64,000 nucleotides of DNA from Pantoea sp. Ep11b (GCF_040783975.1 NZ_CP160631.1:2790001-2854000); one strand, 5' to 3'. Shown: positions 1-9,509, numbered from the stretch's first letter. Numbers and translations are program-made. The notes: a model not told the origin generated them from the sequence alone.

Positions 1-615
1 GATCAGCCCGCGCTCGGTCCAGACGCCGCTGACCCGTCCGGCAGCGATATCCAGTCCGCGAACGGCGCACTGCTGAAACAGCAGCGCCCCTTTTTTCTGG
101 GCGCCCGCCACCAGCCCTGGCGCAGCCAGCCGTGGTTCAGCGTGACCGTCGGTGGGCGAGGAGAGGCCGCCCCGCCAGTTGGTGGTGCTGCCGGGCGTCA
201 TGGCTTTGGCCTGTTCCGCCGTCAGGATGGAACTCTGCATACCGTAGCCTTTGGCCATCTGGTTCCACTTATCCCAGGCCGCAATCTCTGACTCCTCCTG
301 TGTGGCGTAGACCAGCCCGCTGCGACGGAATCCCAGCTCCTCCCCGGTTTCCGCGTTAAGCTCGCCCCAGCGCTGCAGCGCATAGATAATCAGCGGCAGT
401 TCACGCTCATCGCGATTCTGCTGGCGACACCAGCCCCAGTTGCGGCTCGACTGCTCTGCCCCGACCAGACCTTTTTCGATGAGCACGACATTCACGCCCT
501 GTTTCGCCAGTTCAAAGGTGGCCGCAGCCCCGGCGATACCGGCACCAATGACCACCACATCGGCGGAATCGGGGAAATTGACACTATCCTGTACGTAACG
601 AAGGGGTGCAGGCAT
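1..615 (-). CDS. FAD-dependent amine/amino-acid oxidoreductase, N-terminal part (cut by window edge)
   Basis: The 205 codons that can be read are open from an ATG at 615 to the left edge, so the C-terminal half is missing. Residues about 19-45 form a Rossmann FAD-binding start (VVVIGAGIAGAAATFELAKQ, then a Glu at the end of the second strand). A SSRNWGWCRQQ stretch follows, of a kind seen in the DAO family (D-amino-acid, sarcosine and glycine oxidase relatives). It is the last visible gene of a minus-strand operon, 143 bp after the ABC ATPase. The family oxidises C-N bonds to an imine or aldehyde plus ammonia and peroxide. Substrate is unknown. Its partnership with a transporter and a second FAD oxidase points to an imported amine or N-substituted amino acid. 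Confidence 0.8.
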   Translation of the reverse strand, partial: MPAPLRYVQDSVNFPDSADVVVIGAGIAGAAATFELAKQGVNVVLIEKGLVGAEQSSRNWGWCRQQNRDERELPLIIYALQRWGELNAETGEELGFRRSGLVYATQEESEIAAWDKWNQMAKGYGMQSSILTAEQAKAMTPGSTTNWRGGLSSPTDGHAEPRLAAPGLVAGAQKKGALLFQQCAVRGLDIAAGRVSGVWTERGLI

Positions 616-758
616 AAAAAGAGAACCTCTGTTGTCAGTAACCGATCGGCTGCACGGCAATATCGCCGCATTGCAACTGACCCATGCGTCTCACCGCCCG
701 CAATGGCGGCAGAGACGGGTAAATGTGGGCGCATTCAGCCTCGCTGAAAGCGTGCCGC

Positions 759-2423
759 TTACTCCGCTTTTAAAATCTCTTCGTGTTCGTCCAGCCATCC
801 CTGACGCAGCTCCGGCACTGCCCGTTTCAGCCGCTCAAAATAGAGTTCGCGGGTTGGCTTATCGTAGTCCTGCCGCGCCAGCTGCGTGACGATGCGGCCA
901 CTCTTCATGACCACAATCTCATCGCACACCGCGCGCACCGCATGCATGTCATGGCTGATGAAGATCACGGCCAGCCCCAGCTCACGGCGCAGTTCGCTGA
1001 TTAAGTCGAGCACCGCGGCGGCGACCACGGTATCCAGCGCCGAGGTGACCTCGTCGCACAGGATCAGATCCGGCTCCGCCGCCAGCGCCCGTGCCAGGTT
1101 GACACGCTGCTTCTGCCCACCCGACAGCGCCCAGGGACGCCGCCACAGGACGCTGCGCGGCAGCTGCACCAGATCCAGCAGCTGCCAGAGCCGCTGCTGC
1201 CGGGCCGCTCCGCTCAGGCCGTGAAACAGCGTCAGCGGTCGCGACAGGATCCGCTCCACGCTGTGGGCCGGGTTCAGCGCCGTGTCCGCCATCTGAAACA
1301 CATACTGAATACGCCGCAGCTCGTTATCCGGGCGTTTCTGCATATCGCCCGCGATGTAGTGGCCGTTGAAAAGAATATGCCCCTGACTCGGCGCATTCAG
1401 CCCGGCGATGGCGTGGGCCAGTGTGGTTTTGCCGGAGCCTGACTCACCAATAATGCCTATCGCCTGCCCTTTCCACAGCTGAAGATTGATCCCCGCCAGA
1501 ATAGGGATTTTTGGCTGTCCGTCGCTGCCTCGCGGGCCATATCCTGCACTGAGGTCGCGCACTTCCAGCAACGGCTGGATATCGGCCGAGTCCGGGCACC
1601 AGTTGCTGGGCCGCTCTTTCTGCCGTGCGGCCTCCATCAGCTGACGGGTGTAGTCCGCCTGCGGCGCGCCCATCAGGTGTGCGGTCGAACCATACTCCGC
1701 CATTCTGCCCCGCAGCAGCACCAGGATCCGGTCAGCCATCTGCGCCACCACGGCCAGATCGTGGCTGACATAAATCGCAGTGACGCCACGCTGCAGGACC
1801 ACGCGGCGAAACGCCTTCAGTACCTCCACCTGCGTCGTCACGTCCAGCGCGGTGGTCGGTTCGTCCAGGATCACCACGTCCGGTTCACCGATCAGCGCCA
1901 TCGCCGTCATCAGACGCTGTAACTGGCCGCCCGAGACCTGATGCGGATAGCGATCGCCGATGGTTTCCGGATCCGGCAGCGCCAGCTCACGGAACAGGCC
2001 GATCGCCCTGGCTTTTGCCTCCCTGCGGGTCAGCGTGCCATGAATGACGACCGGCTCGATCACCTGGTCCATTATTTTCATGCCCGGATTAAACGACGCC
2101 GCCGCGCTCTGGGCGATGTAGGCGACTTTGTTACCGCGAAAGGCGCGCAGCTGGCCCGGTGTGAGGCTGTTAACGTCGGTGCCCGCAACGTGCACATGCC
2201 CTTCGGCTATGCGGCAGCCGCTGCGGGCATAGCCCATCAGCGCCATTGCGATAGTGGTTTTACCCGAACCGGATTCACCAATCAGTGCCAGTACCTCCCC
2301 TTTCTGCACCGTAAAGTGGATGTCAGAAACCAGGTCGATCTCTTCACCGCGATCGGTCTGCGCCGTCACGCGCAGTTTGTCGACGGAAATGACAGGCATT
2401 GCGGTATGTGGTGTCACGTTCAT
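759..2423 (-). CDS. Dipeptide/oligopeptide-type ABC transporter, duplicated ATPase subunit
   Basis: A 554-residue protein carries two complete nucleotide-binding domains in tandem. The first has Walker A GESGSGKT near residue 52, signature VSGGQLQR and Walker B VVILDEPTT. The second has GESGSGKT near 338, signature LSGGQKQR and Walker B LILCDEVTS. This is the fused DppD-DppF layout also seen in GsiA and YejF. It energises uptake of the ligand caught by the neighbouring binding protein. Its ATG overlaps the TGA of the upstream permease gene by four bases (ATGA) and has a GGAGG ribosome site. Peptide-family transporters of this kind also carry opines and other amines, so peptide specificity should not be assumed. 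Confidence 0.9.
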   Translation of the reverse strand: MNVTPHTAMPVISVDKLRVTAQTDRGEEIDLVSDIHFTVQKGEVLALIGESGSGKTTIAMALMGYARSGCRIAEGHVHVAGTDVNSLTPGQLRAFRGNKVAYIAQSAAASFNPGMKIMDQVIEPVVIHGTLTRREAKARAIGLFRELALPDPETIGDRYPHQVSGGQLQRLMTAMALIGEPDVVILDEPTTALDVTTQVEVLKAFRRVVLQRGVTAIYVSHDLAVVAQMADRILVLLRGRMAEYGSTAHLMGAPQADYTRQLMEAARQKERPSNWCPDSADIQPLLEVRDLSAGYGPRGSDGQPKIPILAGINLQLWKGQAIGIIGESGSGKTTLAHAIAGLNAPSQGHILFNGHYIAGDMQKRPDNELRRIQYVFQMADTALNPAHSVERILSRPLTLFHGLSGAARQQRLWQLLDLVQLPRSVLWRRPWALSGGQKQRVNLARALAAEPDLILCDEVTSALDTVVAAAVLDLISELRRELGLAVIFISHDMHAVRAVCDEIVVMKSGRIVTQLARQDYDKPTRELYFERLKRAVPELRQGWLDEHEEILKAE

Positions 2424-3271
2424 GCTCCCTCCTTCGCCAGGGTCATCGGACGCATCGCCTGCAGGCTGTCGATAAACAGGTTGGCCCCGATAGTCAGGCT
2501 GGCGATGGCCAGCGCAGGCATCAGCACCGCAGGCGAGCCGTCAAACAGACCCTGCATATTTTCTCGCACCAGCGTGCCCCAGTCGGCGTAAGGCGGCTGC
2601 ACGCCCAGGCCGAGGAAACTCAGGCCGCTCAGCAGCAGAACGATGTAGACAAAGCGCAGGCCAAAGTCAGTCAGCATCGGGTGCACCATGTTGGGCAGAA
2701 TATCGTGGATGGCGATATACCAGCGGCTTTCACCACGCAGCCGTGAGGCGCGCACGTAGTCCATGCTGCGCAGCGAGCTGGCCATGGCAAAGGCGATGCG
2801 GAAGGCACCCGGCCAGTAGGTAAAGACGGCGGTCAGGACCAGCATCGGCAGCGAGGAGCCAAACACCGCCACGATCATCAGCGACAGCACTTTGCCCGGC
2901 AGCACCAGCAGCGCGTCATTGATGCGGCCCAGCAGCTCTTCCAGCCAGCGTCCGGTTACGGCGGCGAGCAGCGCCAGCAGCGTGCCGACCAGACTGGCCA
3001 GCAGCGCGGCACTCAGCGCCAGACCGATAGAGAACTTCGCACCGTAGAGAATGCGGCTCAGCATGTCGCGTCCCAGGTAGTCGGTTCCCAGCAGGTTCTC
3101 GGCGGTCAGGCCCCCCATCAGCGGACCGCCGCCGATATCGTCAATGCTGTGCGGTGCCAGCGCGGTGCCGAACAGCGCCATCAGCAGCCAGAACAGCGAC
3201 ACCAGCAGCCCCAGCCGTCCTGACCAGGAGAGCGACTGCAGGAAACGCCACGGCAACAAGAGAGTATTCAT
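2420..3271 (-). CDS. ABC transporter permease, DppC type
   Basis: This is an integral inner-membrane permease of the dipeptide/nickel family with about six membrane segments. The binding-protein-dependent transport signature (EAA loop) falls around residues 170-200 (YVRASRLRGESRWYIAIHDILPN). The N-terminal part has the DppC-type cytoplasmic lead, first helix and periplasmic loop containing LLGTDYLGRDMLSRI. I chose the ATG at 3271 (MNTLLLPW) because it overlaps the preceding permease stop as ATGA and has GGAG eight bases upstream. An ATG four codons earlier has no good ribosome site. It pairs with the DppB-type permease to form the channel. Confidence 0.9.
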   Translation of the reverse strand: MNTLLLPWRFLQSLSWSGRLGLLVSLFWLLMALFGTALAPHSIDDIGGGPLMGGLTAENLLGTDYLGRDMLSRILYGAKFSIGLALSAALLASLVGTLLALLAAVTGRWLEELLGRINDALLVLPGKVLSLMIVAVFGSSLPMLVLTAVFTYWPGAFRIAFAMASSLRSMDYVRASRLRGESRWYIAIHDILPNMVHPMLTDFGLRFVYIVLLLSGLSFLGLGVQPPYADWGTLVRENMQGLFDGSPAVLMPALAIASLTIGANLFIDSLQAMRPMTLAKEGA

Positions 3272-4224
3272 GCGCTTCTCCATTTCGGGTTAAAGGCGAT
3301 AGTCAGAATATCGGCCAGCAGCAGCAGCACCAGGTAACAGGCGGCAAACAGCATGACGCAGAGCTGCACCACGGGCAGATCGCGGTTACTGACCGCATCG
3401 ACCAGCTGGCTGGCCAGACCGGGATAGCTGAAGATGGTTTCGATGATGATGACGCCGCCAAACAGATAGGAGAGGCTGAGCGAGATGGCATTGGCAATCG
3501 GCCCGACCGCGTTGGGCAGCGCGTGACGCAGAACGGCCCTGAGCGGCGACACGCCCTTCAGCTGCGCCATCTCCAGGTAGGGGCTGTCGAGCTGATTGAT
3601 AATGGCGGCGCGGGTCATACGGGCCATCTGCGCCACCAGCACGCAGCAGAGCGTCAGCACCGGCAGCGCGTACGCTTTGAGGTAGCTCAGCAGGTCGCTG
3701 TCGGGGCTGCCGAATGACATGGCTGACACCCAGTGCAGCCGGACGGCAAAGATCAGCACCGCCACGGTCGCTACCAGAAATTCAGGCACCGCCACCGTTG
3801 CCATCGTCGCAATGACCAGCGCACGATCGAGCCGGGAGCCACGATTCATCGCGGCCAGGATGCCGATCAGCAGCGCCAGCGGCACGCAGATCAGCGTGGT
3901 GATAGCCGCCAGTTCAAAGGTCGCGGGGATGCGCTGCGCCACCAGTTGCGAGACCGGCAGATGACTGGCAAACGAGATGCCAAAATCACCCTGCACCAGC
4001 CCGGCCAGCCAGTGGAGATAGCGCATCAGCAGAGGCTGGTCGAGGCCCAGTTGCTGCCGTAACGCCGCCACCGTTTCCGGTGTGGCGTTCTGGCCCAGGA
4101 TCATCTGCGCCGCGTCACCGGGCAGCAGGCTGGTGATGAAAAACACCACCGCCGAGACGATAAGCAACGTCAGGATGCCGGCACCCGTGCGCCGGGCAAT
4201 CAGAAACAGCATGTATCGGTTCAT
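3268..4224 (-). CDS. ABC transporter permease, DppB type
   Basis: A 318-residue membrane protein of the DppB class. It has an N-terminal helix (ILTLLIVSAVVFFITSLLPGD), then the conserved Gln/Leu-rich periplasmic domain (LRQQLGLDQPLLMRYLHWLAGLVQGDFGIS), then five more helices and the EAA loop near LEMAQLKGVSPLRAVLRHALPN. Length is normal for the family. It starts 41 bp after the binding-protein gene behind a GGGAG ribosome site and is coupled to the next permease by ATGA. It forms half of the transmembrane channel of the importer. Confidence 0.9.
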   Translation of the reverse strand: MNRYMLFLIARRTGAGILTLLIVSAVVFFITSLLPGDAAQMILGQNATPETVAALRQQLGLDQPLLMRYLHWLAGLVQGDFGISFASHLPVSQLVAQRIPATFELAAITTLICVPLALLIGILAAMNRGSRLDRALVIATMATVAVPEFLVATVAVLIFAVRLHWVSAMSFGSPDSDLLSYLKAYALPVLTLCCVLVAQMARMTRAAIINQLDSPYLEMAQLKGVSPLRAVLRHALPNAVGPIANAISLSLSYLFGGVIIIETIFSYPGLASQLVDAVSNRDLPVVQLCVMLFAACYLVLLLLADILTIAFNPKWRSA

Positions 4225-4265
4225 CGGCGAACTCCCTATAGGTAGCCTGATGGAGCAGGCGGAGA

Positions 4266-5873
4266 TCAGGCGGACAGCCAGGCAAATTCATGGAAGCGAT
4301 AGCCCATCATCATGCCTGACGGCCAGGGCTCGACGCCTTTGACCTTTTTGCTGTAACCATCAGTCGAGCTGATAAAGGTCGGGATGATGGTGCCGCAGTG
4401 GTCATAAATCAGCGTCTGCATGTCGCCATACATCTGCTTGCGTCTGGCCTGATCGCGCTCGCCGCGCGCCGCGACCACCAGCTGATCGAACCGGGGATTT
4501 TTCCAGCCCGATTCGTTGTTCGGTGCGGTTGAGAGATAAAACTGCGAGAAGAGCATATCCAGCGTGGGACGCGGATTTATCGAGCCATATCCCAGCGGAT
4601 CTTTCATCCAGTGCGAAGACCAGTAACCGTCATACGGCACGCGTCGCACTTTGACATTCAGCCCCGCCCCGCGCGCCATCTGCTGGATCAGCTGACCGCC
4701 TTCGTTCGCTCCTTCGATATTCGGCGTAGTAATGATCTCGACGGTGGAACCGGTCATGCCCGCTTTTTTGATATGAAACTTCGCTTTTTCCACATCCAGC
4801 GGACGGGGTTTGAGGTCGGCGTTATAGAGTGGATGCCACGGTGGCACCGGCGTGTCATTACTGACGTCGCCGTAGCCCTGCAGGACCGTTTTCACCAGCA
4901 TTTCACGCGGTTGCAGATATTTCATCGCCAGCACGAAATCTTCGTTGTTACCCGGCTTCATGTCGGTGCGGATAATCAGGTTGGTGTACATCCCTGACTT
5001 ACTCTCCAGTACGCCAAACTCACCGCTGGCGTTGAGACGCTTACAGTCGGCGGCGGTGAGGGTTGACACCATCTGCAGATCGCCCGACATCAGGGCGTTG
5101 ACGCGCGCCGCGCCGTCGGTGACGCCAATCAGCTCCACCTCATCCAGATGCGGCAGTCCCGGCTTGTAGTAGTTGGGGTTCCGGGTGCCGATGGTGCGGG
5201 TTCCCGGCATAAAGGTTTTGCAGATAAACGGCCCGGTGCCGATGCCTTTACTGAAATCGGTCGTGCCCTCTTTGACGATTAAAAACGGCGGGGTCGCCAG
5301 CATATAAGGAACATCGAAGTTGGCGCTGTTCAGCTCCAGCTGCACCTCGCTGTCGCTGACGGCGCTGAAAGCTTTGAACTGATCGGCCAGCTTAAAGGCG
5401 ATAGAGGCGATGGCGGGATCTTTGTGGCGGCTGAGCGAGAAGATGACATCGCTGGCGGTCAGCGGTTTGCCATCATGGAAGGTGACTCCCTTACGCAGCT
5501 TAATATGCCAGGTGATGCCGTCGCTGGACTCCAGCGATTCCGCCAGCGCCGGTTGCGCGGTCAGGTTTTTATCCAGCTCGGTCAGGCCGCTGTAGAACAT
5601 AAACTGGCGGGTATAGTCGGCGCTGTTATTGCTTTTGGCCGGATCGAGCGTATCGGTGGCGGAGGCGTTCGACATCGCCGCGCGCAGTTTACCGCCCCTG
5701 ACCGGCTTGTCGTCCGCCAGTGCAGCCCCGGAAAAACCGACCAGGCCACTGCTCATCACCGCACCGGCGGAGAGGATTTTCATCAGGCTGCGGCGGGACA
5801 GGGAACCCTCGGTGATCATGCGCGTCAGTGCCGGATTTACCGCATCAGCGTCGTTATTATCAAATTTACTCAT
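4266..5873 (-). CDS. Tat-exported extracellular solute-binding protein, family 5
   Basis: A 535-residue SBP_bac_5 family protein. The N-terminus carries a twin-arginine signal: SRRSLMK, then a hydrophobic stretch ending around GAALADDK, near residues 25-55. The mature part contains the family features TDTLDPAKSNNSADYTRQFMF and VTFHDGKPLTASDVIFSL. It captures the substrate in the periplasm for the two permeases downstream. Most Dpp/Opp binding proteins use the Sec route, so Tat export is a noticeable variant. It suggests folding before export, as is common for relatives in Rhizobiales. It lies 81 bp downstream of the FAD oxidase gene, in the same orientation. Ligand cannot be told from sequence. 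Confidence 0.88.
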   Translation of the reverse strand: MSKFDNNDADAVNPALTRMITEGSLSRRSLMKILSAGAVMSSGLVGFSGAALADDKPVRGGKLRAAMSNASATDTLDPAKSNNSADYTRQFMFYSGLTELDKNLTAQPALAESLESSDGITWHIKLRKGVTFHDGKPLTASDVIFSLSRHKDPAIASIAFKLADQFKAFSAVSDSEVQLELNSANFDVPYMLATPPFLIVKEGTTDFSKGIGTGPFICKTFMPGTRTIGTRNPNYYKPGLPHLDEVELIGVTDGAARVNALMSGDLQMVSTLTAADCKRLNASGEFGVLESKSGMYTNLIIRTDMKPGNNEDFVLAMKYLQPREMLVKTVLQGYGDVSNDTPVPPWHPLYNADLKPRPLDVEKAKFHIKKAGMTGSTVEIITTPNIEGANEGGQLIQQMARGAGLNVKVRRVPYDGYWSSHWMKDPLGYGSINPRPTLDMLFSQFYLSTAPNNESGWKNPRFDQLVVAARGERDQARRKQMYGDMQTLIYDHCGTIIPTFISSTDGYSKKVKGVEPWPSGMMMGYRFHEFAWLSA

Positions 5874-5954
5874 CTCTCTACCCTCAATAGTCAGGCGAAC
5901 CGGGAACAGGGTCTGGCGGTGCTGATGACCTGGCGACCAGCACCCGACGGGACG

Positions 5955-7232
5955 TTAAGAAAGGCGATCCTTTGCTTTGTAATAGAGTCCTGCGAGCGGT
6001 AAAAACCATGGCTTGCCGTGATAACCGGGCAGCGCGGGCCATGCGTCACGCTGCCAGGGATTTTCGTTGCGCTTTTCGGCCAGCAGATCGGCCATCACGC
6101 GTCCCATCCAGACCGACATCTGTGTGCCGTGTCCGCTGTAGCCCAGTGAATAGAAGAGCCCCTCCTGTTCACCCGCATGGGGCAGACGGTCGGCGGTCAT
6201 ATCGACCATGCCGCCCCAGCAGTAGTCCACCCGCGCCTGGCGGAGCGGTGGCAGCATCTGCGTCAGTGCGTGATGCAGGATCTCGCCGCTGCGCGAATCA
6301 GAGGTCGGATTGCTGACCGCAAACCGCGCCCGCCCGCCGAAAACCAGCCGGTGATCGGTAGTGGTGCGGAAATAGTTGCCGATGTTGAGCGACGTCACGT
6401 AGGTCCGATCGTGAGGCAGCACCTGACGCAGCAGCGCCGGATCGAGGGCTTCGGTCACCACAATAAAGCTGCCGACCGGCACGATGCGGCGCTGAAACCA
6501 GGGAAACGGGCCGACGTTGGAGCAGCCCGTCGCCATCAGTACTTTATCGGCCAGAATCGCGCCCTGCGCGGTGTGAATCCGATGCTGATAGCCTCTGAGG
6601 CGCTCCAGCTTCGTCACGGCGTGGTGCGGATAGATCTTCGCCCCGCTGCGGGCCGCCGCCTCCGCCAGGCCGACGCCAAATTTCCCCATGTGCATCTGGC
6701 CGCCCCGCTTCTGCAGCAGGCCGCCGTGGAAATCGTCGCTGGCGATCTCGTCGCGCACCGCCGTTTTGTCGAGCAGTTCGATCTGCGGATCCACAGTGCG
6801 ACGCATCAGTTCATAGGCTTCCCGCAGACCGGCCATATGCGACGCTTTGCTGGCCAGTTTGAGCTTGCCGCACAGCCGGAAGTCACAATCGATCTGCTCC
6901 TCCTGAATCAGCTGGCAGACATAGCTCACCGCATCGTCAAATGCCCGGTAGAAGCGGCTGGCCTGCTCCAGACCCTGGCTCGCCACCAGCGAAGCGAAAT
7001 TGTGGGCCACCCCGGTATTGCAGTGACCGCCGTTGCGCGCCGACGCCTGGCTCATCACGTCGCCACTCTCCAGCACCACCACGCGGATACCGCTGCGCGC
7101 CAGATTCAGCGCGGCCGAGATGCCGGTGAAGCCGCCACCGATCACAACCACGTCCGCCTGAGCGGGCAGCGGTTCGCGGGCGGCGCCGGTAAACGCCGGG
7201 GCGGTGGCCTGCCAGAACGATTCCAGTTTCAT
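5955..7232 (-). CDS. FAD-dependent oxidoreductase, PuuB-like
   Basis: A 425-residue DAO-family flavoprotein. The FAD dinucleotide fold is at residues 27-55 (VVVIGGGFTGISAALNLARSG, then VVLES). It also has the ARNGGHCNTG stretch that matches ASGRNGGQV of PuuB-type enzymes, and a C-terminal GYSGHGTQMS segment that closes the FAD site. It has the same length as the second PuuB homologue in this window (61610-62887) but only moderate similarity. PuuB oxidises gamma-glutamylputrescine to the aldehyde. This paralogue sits with an aldehyde dehydrogenase and an ABC importer, so it probably deaminates a different imported amine. Confidence 0.85.
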   Translation of the reverse strand: MKLESFWQATAPAFTGAAREPLPAQADVVVIGGGFTGISAALNLARSGIRVVVLESGDVMSQASARNGGHCNTGVAHNFASLVASQGLEQASRFYRAFDDAVSYVCQLIQEEQIDCDFRLCGKLKLASKASHMAGLREAYELMRRTVDPQIELLDKTAVRDEIASDDFHGGLLQKRGGQMHMGKFGVGLAEAAARSGAKIYPHHAVTKLERLRGYQHRIHTAQGAILADKVLMATGCSNVGPFPWFQRRIVPVGSFIVVTEALDPALLRQVLPHDRTYVTSLNIGNYFRTTTDHRLVFGGRARFAVSNPTSDSRSGEILHHALTQMLPPLRQARVDYCWGGMVDMTADRLPHAGEQEGLFYSLGYSGHGTQMSVWMGRVMADLLAEKRNENPWQRDAWPALPGYHGKPWFLPLAGLYYKAKDRLS

Positions 7233-7242
7233 AGGGAGTTCC

Positions 7243-7911
7243 TCAGAGTCCGACTACGCCGGGCAGGCCGCCGATATCGTTGATTTCGGTGTACTGGTAG
7301 TAAGGATTGGCCGGCTCATGACCGCGATTGACCCAGACTTTGTTTTTAATACCGAGATCGTGGGCGGTCATCAGGTCATAGCGGAAGCTGGAAGAAACAT
7401 GCAGGATCTCCTCCGGGCCGCAGCCGAGCCTGTCGAGCATGTACTCAAAGCCCTTCATCTGCGGTTTATAGGCACCCGCCTCTTCCGCCGTGATGGTCAT
7501 GTGGATTGGAGCGCCCAGGCGAGGGATATGGTGCGGGATAAGATCTTTCATCGAGTTGGTCAGCAGCACCAGCGGAAACTCTGTGGCGACTTTCGCCAGC
7601 CCGGCGGGCACATCGGGATGCGGCCCCCAGCTGGCGCAGTCGGTGTAGATAAAGTCACTGTCTGCTTTGTCCCAGCGGACACCCCACTTTTTGCAGGTAC
7701 GCTGAATCGCATTGCTGACCACGTCGTAATACGGCTTCCATGCGCCCAGCACCTCATCCAGACGGTAGCTGGAAAAATCGGTGGTAAAGGCGTGCATGTC
7801 GTCCGGATCGACGCGGTCGCTAAAGCGGCGCTGCGCTGCGCCCGCCATGTCAAAGCGGATCAGCGTGCCGTAACAGTCGAACGTGATAAATTTCGGTTTA
7901 AACAGTGCCAT
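7243..7911 (-). CDS. Haloacid dehalogenase type II-like HAD hydrolase
   Basis: A 222-residue cytoplasmic HAD-superfamily protein. Motif I is FDCYGTLI (residues 10-17, nucleophile Asp), motif II is LLTNS (near 118) and the C-terminal motif is SSSFRYDLMTAHDLG (near 175). This is the L-2-haloacid dehalogenase arrangement rather than a phosphatase with a large cap. True dehalogenase activity is not implied, because many members act on other substrates. It is 10 bp from the FAD oxidase and 27 bp from the aldehyde dehydrogenase, clearly in one transcript. HAD type II proteins recur in amine and opine catabolic operons, but the role here is unknown. Confidence 0.82.
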   Translation of the reverse strand: MALFKPKFITFDCYGTLIRFDMAGAAQRRFSDRVDPDDMHAFTTDFSSYRLDEVLGAWKPYYDVVSNAIQRTCKKWGVRWDKADSDFIYTDCASWGPHPDVPAGLAKVATEFPLVLLTNSMKDLIPHHIPRLGAPIHMTITAEEAGAYKPQMKGFEYMLDRLGCGPEEILHVSSSFRYDLMTAHDLGIKNKVWVNRGHEPANPYYQYTEINDIGGLPGVVGL

Positions 7912-7938
7912 GTAACGCCCTCGTCTTGTCAGTTGCGC

Positions 7939-9408
7939 TTAAAAATCGATGAGTACACTCTTCTGCCGCTGGCAGGCCTGAAACGCCTGACGGCCCAGAT
8001 CCTTACCAATGCCCGAGCCGAGAAAGCCGCCGGTCGGAATGATGAAGTCGCCGGAACGGCCATAGCGATTAATCCAGACGGTGCCCGCCTCGATGGCGCG
8101 CATGGCACGTAACGCTCGCGGCAGGCTCAGAGTGTGGACACCGGCGCAGAGGCCATAGGTGTCATGTGCCGCCATCGCCAGGCCCTGCTCCTCCTCATCA
8201 AACGTCTGCACCGTCAGCACCGGGCCAAAAATCTCCTGCTGCACCGCCGGATTGTCCTGCGTAACCTGACTCAGCAGAGTGGGCTGCCAGAACCAGCCTT
8301 CGTCGGTGCCGGCGAAACGTTCTCCGCCCACCAGCACTTCAGCGCCCTGCGCTTTCGCCGCCTCGATTACCGAGCTGACCTTCAGGCCCTGACGCTCGTC
8401 GATTAACGGCGCGTAGCGACTATCCTCCTGCCAGGTCACGCCCGGTCTGACGTCCTGACAGAGCTCTATCAGCCGCTCTGTCAGCGGTTCCGCTATGTTG
8501 CGCTGCACGATAAGCCGGGTGCCTGCCACACAAGCCTGGCCGCCGTTGGCCGTGAAGCCGCGCAGGATCCGCTGGGCCAGAATGTCCGGGTCGCCCGCAT
8601 CATCAAATACCAGCTGCGGACTTTTACCGCCCAGCTCCAGCGTGACCGGCTTCATGCCGTGCTGCGCAGCATCGCTCATGATGCGCGCGCCGGTCAGGGT
8701 CGATCCGGTAAAGGAGACTTTGCGCACCAGCGGATGAGTGACCAGCGCGCTGCCGGTAACGGCACCGCTGCCCTGGACAATATTCAGCACCCCCGCCGGT
8801 AAGCCCGCCTGAATCGCCAGCTCCGCCATGCGCACGGTTGAAAACGGCGTCAGCTCAGAGGGTTTCAGCACCACCGCGTTGCCCGCCGCCAGCGCCGGGC
8901 CGCATTTCCATGACGCCATCGACAGCGGAAAATTCCACGGGGTAATGGCGGCGATAACGCCATAGGGTTCGGCAATCAGCATGCCGAGGCTGCTGTCACG
9001 GGTCGGAAACAGGTCACCGCTGTATTTGTCGGCGCATTCGGCATAGAAGCGAATCGCTTCGGCAGTAAAGGGAATTTCATGCAGCACCACGTCGCTGATT
9101 GGCCGGGTCGAACCCAGGGCTTCCAGCCGGGCCAGCAGAGGATCCTGCTCAATCAGGTCGGCCCAGCGCCGCAATACCCGTCCACGCTCGCGGGGCGCGC
9201 AGCCGGACCAGCCACTGGTTTTCAGCGCCTGATGGGCGACGGTCACCGCGCGGTCGACATCCTGCGGCGTGGCGTCCTGCAGCGTGGCACAGACGCGGCC
9301 ATCAGAAGGCCGCTTTACCTGGAAAGCGGCGCCCTGACACTGACAGTGCTGGCCGCCAATATAATGGCCGGCTGGAAGAGAAACTTTTTCAGGGTCGAAA
9401 CTTAACAT
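7939..9408 (-). CDS. NAD(P)-dependent aldehyde dehydrogenase
   Basis: A 489-residue ALDH-superfamily enzyme. It has the cofactor segment ITPWNFPLSMASWKCGPALA, the general-base Glu in LELGGKSPQ near residue 262, and the catalytic Cys in NGGQACVAG near 296. It is the first gene of the operon, with about 75 nt between the predicted sigma-54 start site and its ATG. It would oxidise the aldehyde made by the neighbouring FAD oxidases to a carboxylate. It could also serve as the missing PuuC for the putrescine cluster at the other end of the window. That is speculation, since specificity cannot be read from sequence. Confidence 0.88.
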   Translation of the reverse strand: MLSFDPEKVSLPAGHYIGGQHCQCQGAAFQVKRPSDGRVCATLQDATPQDVDRAVTVAHQALKTSGWSGCAPRERGRVLRRWADLIEQDPLLARLEALGSTRPISDVVLHEIPFTAEAIRFYAECADKYSGDLFPTRDSSLGMLIAEPYGVIAAITPWNFPLSMASWKCGPALAAGNAVVLKPSELTPFSTVRMAELAIQAGLPAGVLNIVQGSGAVTGSALVTHPLVRKVSFTGSTLTGARIMSDAAQHGMKPVTLELGGKSPQLVFDDAGDPDILAQRILRGFTANGGQACVAGTRLIVQRNIAEPLTERLIELCQDVRPGVTWQEDSRYAPLIDERQGLKVSSVIEAAKAQGAEVLVGGERFAGTDEGWFWQPTLLSQVTQDNPAVQQEIFGPVLTVQTFDEEEQGLAMAAHDTYGLCAGVHTLSLPRALRAMRAIEAGTVWINRYGRSGDFIIPTGGFLGSGIGKDLGRQAFQACQRQKSVLIDF

Positions 9409-9493
9409 GGAAGCATTCCTTATTTGTTACACCCATCAGTGGCTGGATTATCACTTTTTATGACCACCCATTTCTGCGCTGTTAATTAACTAA

Positions 9494-9509
9494 TGCAGAA
9501 AGTATGCCA
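9494..9509 (-). promoter_or_regulatory. Sigma-54 promoter of the amine-uptake/oxidation operon
   Basis: On the minus strand the sequence TGGCATACTTTCTGCA fits the sigma-54 consensus, with GG and GC exactly ten bases apart (the -24 and -12 elements). Transcription would begin near 9484, giving a leader of about 75 nt before the aldehyde dehydrogenase ATG. Only one base of the TTGC box deviates. Confidence 0.72.

Noticed and set aside
7243..7911. Evidence for haloacid degradation
   Set aside because: The HAD type II fold alone does not prove dehalogenation, and the operon context is amine oxidation.
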